Assembly: GCF_029227915.1 (NCBI RefSeq)
Contig: NC_079878.1
Span: 20,735,501 to 20,795,500 of the forward strand
Length of the DNA stretch: 60,000 nt
DNA from: Hydractinia symbiolongicarpus
Taxonomy: Eukaryota > Cnidaria > Hydrozoa > Anthoathecata > Hydractiniidae
Direction of reading: 5' to 3'
Shown here: in pieces, positions 57,196 through 60,000 of the stretch
How positions within the stretch are numbered: the first letter of the stretch is position 1
Layout of the letters: every line of letters starts with the position of its first letter
The notes under the pieces: model-generated
Seen by the model: only the letters and a program-made list of their open reading frames with translations
Told to the model about the DNA's origin: nothing
Database searches by the model: none
Made by a program: the position numbers and the translations under genes

Positions 57196-58265
57196 TCATT
57201 TGTTCTTTAACAGGTATGGAGAAAAGTCGATGTCTTCATCGTTATCAAAGTTCGAATCAGTGATAACCTTCGACTGTTTTGAAACAGTCGGTATGATTGT
57301 GGTTGATGGTGGCTGTCCAAATACCAGCTTGTACGGAGTAAATCCTGTAGCGCTGTGTTGTTGTGTGTTGATGGCATCTATTGAAAAAATGAAAAATAAG
57401 TAACGACAATTTGATCTGCATTTCGGAACTATTGTTATCAACCTACAACATATTTGTGGCAACCACGAGCTCCAAGGTTTAGTTTCACTGGCACACTCAG
57501 CTATCATGACTGATATTTTAGTTCAGGTGTGTGCGAACTTACTTGGAAGCGTTTCATGAAGCCATTTGATATAATAGGCTTGATTGGCGGTACAGTCTTC
57601 TGTGGCTGTTTTAAGTGGCAAGTTTCGCAAAGATTGATATACTCTTCAATAGCCGATCTTGGGATACCCCAAAATGAACTTGAAACCTTAGTAGGAAAAA
57701 TACGAATTGAGTAGTTATTTGTATCAATCTTTATATTTTGTCTAGGGTACAATTTTTTATGTAAATATAGTTATTAATTCTGATAATAAAACACTAATAC
57801 CTTTTTGAATGTCTTTTTCACACCAGCGTGTTTTAATTCATTACAGTGAATTGAGCGTATGATGTCAAAGAATTCATCTACGTATGCCACTCTTAAGTAA
57901 CCTTCAGGTATCGATTGATTACTTGTATGGTTTTTTTGAAAAAAGTAACGGTTATAATAATTACTTACATTGTTGAACATCGAACTAAAAATTTGAAATC
58001 ACGATTTTTCACTTACAGCTTCTTGTGAAGGCACAATCAAAATATCCACCATTCCCAGCTCTTCGCAGTTCATCAGCTTAAACTTCTGGGTCAATAATCT
58101 GAAGCGACGTGCTTCTGTACCCTTTTTACTGTCCGACTCATTGCTTTTTAAGTTCTGGAAAATTTTCTTCCCGAACTCTCTTGTTATTGTGCCACTCGTT
58201 GGTCTTTTACCAGTGCTTGTGTAACGCTGGGCAAATTGTTCAAATTTTTGGCGATGAACTTCCAT
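57196..58265 (-). pseudogene. Integrase-like transposase gene (KRBA2/Ginger type) lacking its catalytic core
   Basis: Minus-strand exons: 58,265-58,017 (N-terminal helical region, donor gct/gtaagt); an exon ending at 57,801 with a zinc-finger H-x5-H (IHCNELKHAG); 57,686-57,543 with WGIPRSAIEEYINLCETC, the CxxC half; then about 57,508-57,447 (KPWSSWLPQIC) spliced to 57,377-57,200 (TGFTPYKLVFGQPPS), the C-terminal end of the integrase family. The ~120-residue DDE core that should sit between GFMKRFQ and KPWSSWLPQ is missing: only ~40 bp separate them, too short for an intron, and the AG sites there would break the frame. A small open stretch at 57,006-57,076 with good splice sites may be a last exon. 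The product cannot have strand-transfer activity. Confidence 0.65.
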
Positions 58266-58439
58266 GGCTTAACTAAAACTAGTGTAGCTCCGACGATTAA
58301 AAAATTTAAATGAAAGTTTTTTCGAACGTTTTCTTCGAATTTGTAAGAAACTAGACATCCTGTCTGGCGAAAGAAAAAAAGGCTCCACGTAAATTGCGAA
58401 TTTCGTTTCATTTGCGATACTTTCCTATTTGCTTGTCAC

Positions 58440-58990
58440 GAATGATATAAAAGCCGGTCGGCCCCGATTACGTTCGTTGTATAAGTGTCGAATAATATTT
58501 GACTGTCATACATAAGCCGGCCTTCCCCGATTATGTGCGTTCTATAATAAGTGAGAAATAATAGAAAAATGTCATACATAAGCCGGCCTTCCCCGATTAT
58601 GTGCGTTCTATAATAAGTGAGAAATAATAGAAAAATGTCATACATAAGCCGGTCGGCCCCGATTACGTTCGTTCTATAAGTGTCGAATAATATTTGACTG
58701 TCATACATAAGCCGGTCGGCCCCGATTACGTTCGTTCTATAAGTCTCGAATAATATTTCACTGTCATACATAAGCCGGTCGGCCCCGATTACGTTCGTTC
58801 TATAAGTGTCGAATAATATTTGACTGTCATACATAAGTCGGCCTGCCCCGATTATGTTCGTTCTATAATAAGTGAGAAATAATATTACACTGTCGTATAT
58901 AAACTGGCCTGCCCTGATTATGTTCCTTTTATAAGTGCCAAATAATATTTTTTGAGTAATAAGCCGGCCTGTCCTGATTATGTTGCCCTG
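58440..58990. repeat. 63-bp subterminal tandem array of the Ginger element
   Basis: About nine copies of a unit containing cataagccggtcggccccga and ttacgttcgttctataagtg. Two sub-types alternate (tcggcccc/tacg and ccttcccc/tatg). Because 63 is divisible by three it leaves a 225-codon minus-strand frame open, which is not a gene. The other end of the element has single ccggattatg and gtccgattatg words in place of the array. Confidence 0.9.
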
Positions 58991-59159
58991 ATTATGTATT
59001 TTCTGCCCTGTTCTTAACCGGGGCAAGCTGCCGTACTTAATCAGGCCAATGTTCATTATCCGGGCAGAACATGCACGAGAAATAACTTTCGAAAGAAATC
59101 CCAGTGCGTTCAAGTTATTGCGAATCGAAATCTTGGAGCACGTTTGCTACGCGTTGCGT

Positions 59160-59245
59160 ATACCCAACCTCATTCCCAGGGCAATTTTTCGCTTTTTTGA
59201 TATTCGAGACGGCGCGAAGAAATGACCCTGGGCCAGGCTGGTTAA
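59160..59245. repeat. Short palindromic repeat
   Basis: cccaacctcattcccagggc on the left and ccctgggccaggctgg on the right, similar to 29,336-29,436 and to traces at 5,755-5,805. Confidence 0.5.
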
Positions 59246-59689
59246 AATCAGCACGATTCGTGCTGATTTTTAATTTATTCATAATTTGCTCATTTTGTTA
59301 AGAACCGCCGAGAACACCGTATTGCTATAATTTATGCAAAACAATCTTGGATCAGAAACAAGTTGTTAAAGTGTTTTGAGTTTTTGCTTCGAGAAAACAT
59401 GATTGCAGTGCTGCCTTCGCTTTTTTTGGCTACATACAAATTTTAAATATATATTTATTTTAAAGTTTTCAGCCATCTATAGCTACCTAGCTAGCAAAGG
59501 TCCAAGACGTACTTTTGTAGCTACAAAGGTTGTGCAAACCAAGGTAGCTAGCTATACACATTTTTAGCTATCTTAATTTCATATTATAGTTAAAAGTAAA
59601 AGTACTTTTACCTAGCTATAGCTAGCTTCCAATCCACAGAATTCTCAGAGGGTTTTGTGATTAGAATTACTGAAGATGCCTATTATTAT

Positions 59690-59945
59690 TTTATTATTGA
59701 AATTATTTACCCAGGATAGCCTCTTCAGTTCCTGTTGGTACTGCTATCAACAAGGATCCTGCGAAGGGGGTGCAAGCACAGCAATCACTCAACTAGACAA
59801 CCGCCTAAGATATCAATCCTATTCTCATGCTGGACGCTAAGGAAAAAGGATAGATTCACACTTTTATAGTCTCTGACATGACTCGGCTGGGGTTTGAACC
59901 CAAGACCTTCCGCACTGAAAGCGAACGCTCTACCACAAGGCTAGC
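59690..59945 (-). mobile_element. tRNA-derived SINE
   Basis: The minus strand begins with a tRNA-like head holding an A box (tgtggtagagcg, 59,937-59,926) and a B box (ggttcaaacc, 59,900-59,891), then a ~150-bp body (ataggattgatatcttaggc and gagtgattgctgtgcttgca), ending in an AAT-type simple repeat near 59,690. The acceptor stem cannot pair and the D stem is poor, so it is a SINE, not a tRNA gene. Confidence 0.75.
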
Positions 59946-60000
59946 TATATAGTTAAGCTTTTAGTATTTTTTTAGACACATGCAGTCTTTCTAATTCCAT

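Larger units (their letters stand above)
55969..59071 (-). mobile_element. Ginger-type DNA transposon with 4-bp target duplication
   Basis: Ends TGTTCTGCCC (55,969) and GGGCAGAACA (59,071), flanked on both sides by TGCA. TGT...ACA ends, short inverted repeats and a 4-bp duplication are the pattern of Ginger elements, whose transposase is an integrase. Inside are a minus-strand integrase-like gene (58,265 to about 57,000) and a 63-bp subterminal tandem array. The DDE core of the integrase is absent. Confidence 0.75.

Noticed and set aside
57504-57543. A 40-bp intron joining the zinc-finger and C-terminal integrase exons
   Set aside because: It is too short, and both nearby AG acceptors give the wrong phase. 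A deletion of the core explains it better.
58436-59113. 225-codon minus-strand open frame with repeated YRTNVIGADRLMYDS-like units
   Set aside because: It is the translation of the 63-bp tandem array. Because 63 is a multiple of three the frame stays open, and there are no splice sites or family resemblance.
59873-59945. tRNA gene on the minus strand
   Set aside because: A and B boxes and T and anticodon arms are recognisable, but the acceptor stem does not pair, the D stem is poor, and a SINE-type body with a simple-repeat tail follows.

Overview
The window is AT-rich, intron-rich eukaryotic DNA and almost certainly comes from a cnidarian, probably a medusozoan (hydrozoan or other jellyfish lineage). 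The main reasons are a four-exon gene of the jellyfish pore-forming toxin type (CaTX/CrTX/CfTX-like), metazoan-type EGF, sushi, EMI and Ig exons, and a dense mix of Penelope, LINE, Helitron, Ginger, SINE and MITE remnants. The species cannot be named from the sequence alone.

Layout. (1) 1-27.2 kb: two copies of a roughly 3-kb repeat, each made of a module A and a module B, flank about 20 kb. The right copy is inverted and also circularly permuted relative to the left one. Between them lie a decayed retroelement ORF, a PA14-domain fragment, a Penelope GIY-YIG remnant, the toxin gene (7,191-12,922, minus strand, frame intact), a 2.66-kb tandem duplication (16.5-21.8 kb), two minute head-to-tail Helitron-like elements and several MITEs. 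The right repeat carries a 43-bp satellite with a 300-bp higher-order period. (2) 27.2-30.6 kb: MITEs and otherwise unassigned DNA. (3) 30.6-53.7 kb, minus strand: one large gene for a type I membrane receptor. I could follow 19 exons, from an EMI domain through EGF and sushi modules, a huge 3.9-kb exon with coiled coils, a glycine-rich hydrophobic segment and two Ig domains, a GCC2-like module, two more EGFs and one transmembrane helix, to a short tail with an ITIM-like tyrosine motif. All splice phases agree and give about 2,560 residues. The signal-peptide exon was not found. (4) 53.9-60 kb: dispersed repeats, a Ginger-type integrase transposon with 4-bp target duplications but no catalytic core, and a tRNA-derived SINE.

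The two host genes look unrelated in function: a secreted, probably venom-type pore-former, and a modular adhesion or recognition receptor. The most noteworthy candidates for undescribed biology are the receptor (large region without a recognised family, glycine-zipper segment between cysteine and coiled-coil blocks, ITIM-like tail, duplicated tail exon), the permuted inverted repeats around the toxin locus, and a 1.6-kb element whose ends are self-palindromic.
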